Source of the DNA: an uncultured Collinsella sp.
GTDB lineage: Bacteria > Actinomycetota > Coriobacteriia > Coriobacteriales > Coriobacteriaceae
NCBI GenBank assembly: GCA_958349325.1
Contig: CATWCP010000026.1
Span: 1-13,904, forward strand
Direction of reading: 5' to 3'
DNA: 13,904 nt
In this document: positions 12,337-13,904 of the stretch, in pieces
Numbering within the stretch: position 1 is the stretch's first letter
Layout of the letters: each line of letters starts with the position of its first letter
Translations under genes and position numbers: made by a program
The notes under the pieces: generated by a model
Database searches by the model: none
The model's input: only the letters and a program-made list of their open reading frames with translations
What the model was told of the DNA's origin: nothing

Positions 12337-13904
12337 CTACAGCGCGCCGGAACCGGCTTGCATCATGCCGCCGGGGCCCGAGGTCACGCCGCCGCTCACG
12401 GGCGCGGCGTTGCCGGTGTGCGGTACCGCCGGGGCGGTATCGCCACCAAGCGTGCCCGCCGGACGCGGTGCCGGGATCTCGCCCGTGCCGCGGCTAAAGA
12501 CAAACTTGCCATCGGCCACGTCGCACAGGACGGTATCGCCCTCGCCCCACTCGCCAGCCAGCAGTTCCTCGGACAGCGGATCCTCGATGAGCTTTTGGAT
12601 GGCACGACGCAGCGGACGCGCGCCGTTGGTGAGGTCGGTACCCTCCGCCACAATCTTGTCGTAGGCCGCATCGGTAAGCTTGATGTTCATGCCGTTTGCG
12701 ATCAGGCGCTGGCGCAGATCGTCCACCAGCAGGTGCGCAATCTTGGTCAGGTTCTCGCCCGAGAGCTTCTGGAACACCACGATGTCGTCGATACGGTTGA
12801 GCAGCTCGGGGCGGAACAGGCGCTTGAGCTCGCCCATCGCGCGGCCGCGGATCTCACTCGAGGTGAGGCCCTGCTCGCCGGTGGTGCCAAAGCCAACGCT
12901 CGCATCCTGCGCGATCTCGCGGGCGCCCACGTTGGACGTCATGATGATCACCGTATTGCGGAAGTCGACCGTCTTGCCCTGGCTATCGGTCAGACGGCCC
13001 TCCTCCAACACCTGCAGCAGGATATTGAAGATGTCGGGATGCGCCTTCTCGATCTCGTCGAACAGCACGACCGAGTACGGGTGACGGCGAACAGCCTTGG
13101 TGAGCTGGCCGCCCTCGTCGTGGCCCACATAGCCCGGGGGGCTACCGATGAGCTTGGAGACCTCGAACTCACTGCCAAACTCCGACATATCGAAGCTGAT
13201 GAGCGCGTCCTTGCTGCCAAAGAGATACTCGGCGAGCGTCTTGGCGAGCTCGGTTTTGCCCGTGCCGGTGGGGCCCAGGAAGATAAAGCTGCCGCCGGGG
13301 CGACGCGGGTCCTTGAGCGGCGAGCGGCTGCGGCGCACGGCCTTGGCAACGGCCTCGACGGCCTCGTCCTGACCGATGATGCGCGTCTTGAGCACGCTTT
13401 CGGCCTGCAGCAGGCGGCGGCTCTCGCTCTCGGTGAGCGAGGACACCGGCACGCCCGAGGTCACGGACACGATGTCGGCAATCTGGGAGACATCGATGGT
13501 GAGCGGGCTGGCGTCGAGCTCGGCCGTCCAGGCAGCCTTGGCCTCGGCGAGCTCAATCTCGGCAGCCTTTTGCTGCTCGGTGATCTCGGCGGCCTTGTTC
13601 ATGTCGTCGCTCTCGGTGGCCTCCTGCGCGGCGGCCTTAAGCTCCTCCACGCGATGCTCGGCCTCGCGCACCGGCTCGGGCGCGCGGTTGGCGGCGATGC
13701 GGGCGCGGGCGCCGGCCTCGTCAATGAGGTCGATGGCCTTATCGGGCAGGAAGCGATCCTGGATGTAGCGGTCGGAGAGGTTCGCGGCGGCCTCGATAGC
13801 ACCCTGCGTATAGCGCACATGGTGGTGCTCCTCGTAGCGCGGCTTGAGCGCGGTCAGGATCTTGACCGTGTCCTCGACGCTCGGCTCCTCGACATCGATG
13901 GTCT
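12337..13904 (-). CDS. clpC: ATP-dependent Clp protease ATP-binding subunit ClpC (3' part)
   Basis: The right edge cuts the gene; about 522 C-terminal residues are present, and the frame stays open to the edge (TIDVEEPSVEDTVKIL, then YEEHHHVRYTQGAIEAA). It begins in the end of AAA+ module 1 (LSDRYIQDRFLPDKAIDLID). A coiled-coil middle segment (EAEHRVEELKAAAQEA) of ClpC type follows. Module 2 has Walker A GPTGTGKT, Walker B VVLFDEIEKAH, sensor 1 MTSN, LLNRID and sensor 2 GARPLRRAI. The loop VGFG after AQDAS matches the ClpP-docking tripeptide position, so it should unfold substrates for ClpP. The last 48 or so residues are a Gly/Pro/Ala-rich tail absent from Bacillus ClpC. An ATG-only start at about 13818 would be wrong. 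Confidence 0.96.
   Translation of the reverse strand, partial: TIDVEEPSVEDTVKILTALKPRYEEHHHVRYTQGAIEAAANLSDRYIQDRFLPDKAIDLIDEAGARARIAANRAPEPVREAEHRVEELKAAAQEATESDDMNKAAEITEQQKAAEIELAEAKAAWTAELDASPLTIDVSQIADIVSVTSGVPVSSLTESESRRLLQAESVLKTRIIGQDEAVEAVAKAVRRSRSPLKDPRRPGGSFIFLGPTGTGKTELAKTLAEYLFGSKDALISFDMSEFGSEFEVSKLIGSPPGYVGHDEGGQLTKAVRRHPYSVVLFDEIEKAHPDIFNILLQVLEEGRLTDSQGKTVDFRNTVIIMTSNVGAREIAQDASVGFGTTGEQGLTSSEIRGRAMGELKRLFRPELLNRIDDIVVFQKLSGENLTKIAHLLVDDLRQRLIANGMNIKLTDAAYDKIVAEGTDLTNGARPLRRAIQKLIEDPLSEELLAGEWGEGDTVLCDVADGKFVFSRGTGEIPAPRPAGTLGGDTAPAVPHTGNAAPVSGGVTSGPGGMMQAGSGAL

Overview
The window looks like chromosomal DNA from a high-GC Gram-positive bacterium. My best guess is an actinobacterium of the class Coriobacteriia (Collinsella-like). 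That is an inference from gene order, GC-rich codon use and the protein sequences, not from a database search. Most of the window is a leftward (minus-strand) housekeeping block that matches the Bacillus clpC-to-yacP region in shortened form: clpC (cut by the right edge), pepD, disA, ispD, ispF, cysS, rlmB and a yacP/rae1-type nuclease. From disA to ispD to ispF to cysS the genes overlap or sit 3 bases apart, as do rlmB and rae1, so translational coupling is likely. The Bacillus neighbours radA, gltX, cysE and mrnC are absent from the expected places.

Region by region. 1-500: AT-richer DNA with a start-less open frame, a 27-base palindrome and a diverged 80-base tandem repeat. 502-690: a minus-strand tRNA-Thr(TGT) with its terminator and a possible promoter. 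777-2193: a plus-strand gene fusing an excisionase/MerR-like helix-turn-helix to a HipA-like kinase, preceded by a very large inverted repeat. 2221-7715: the leftward operon. 7716-8704: a divergent manganese exporter gene, mntP, behind a yybP-ykoY riboswitch with its own terminator. 8678-10537: a complete hipB-hipA toxin-antitoxin pair behind three evenly spaced operator-like dyads. 10556-12311: pepD and terminators. 12337-13904: the 3' part of clpC.

The housekeeping genes cover isoprenoid synthesis (IspD and IspF), cysteinyl-tRNA formation, 23S rRNA methylation, ribosome-linked mRNA cleavage, c-di-AMP synthesis and regulated proteolysis. Set into and beside this block are two HipA-fold kinases with different kinds of DNA-binding partner: one fused in cis, one separate. 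Each has a conspicuous dyad control region. These two modules and their repeats are the most interesting part of the window.
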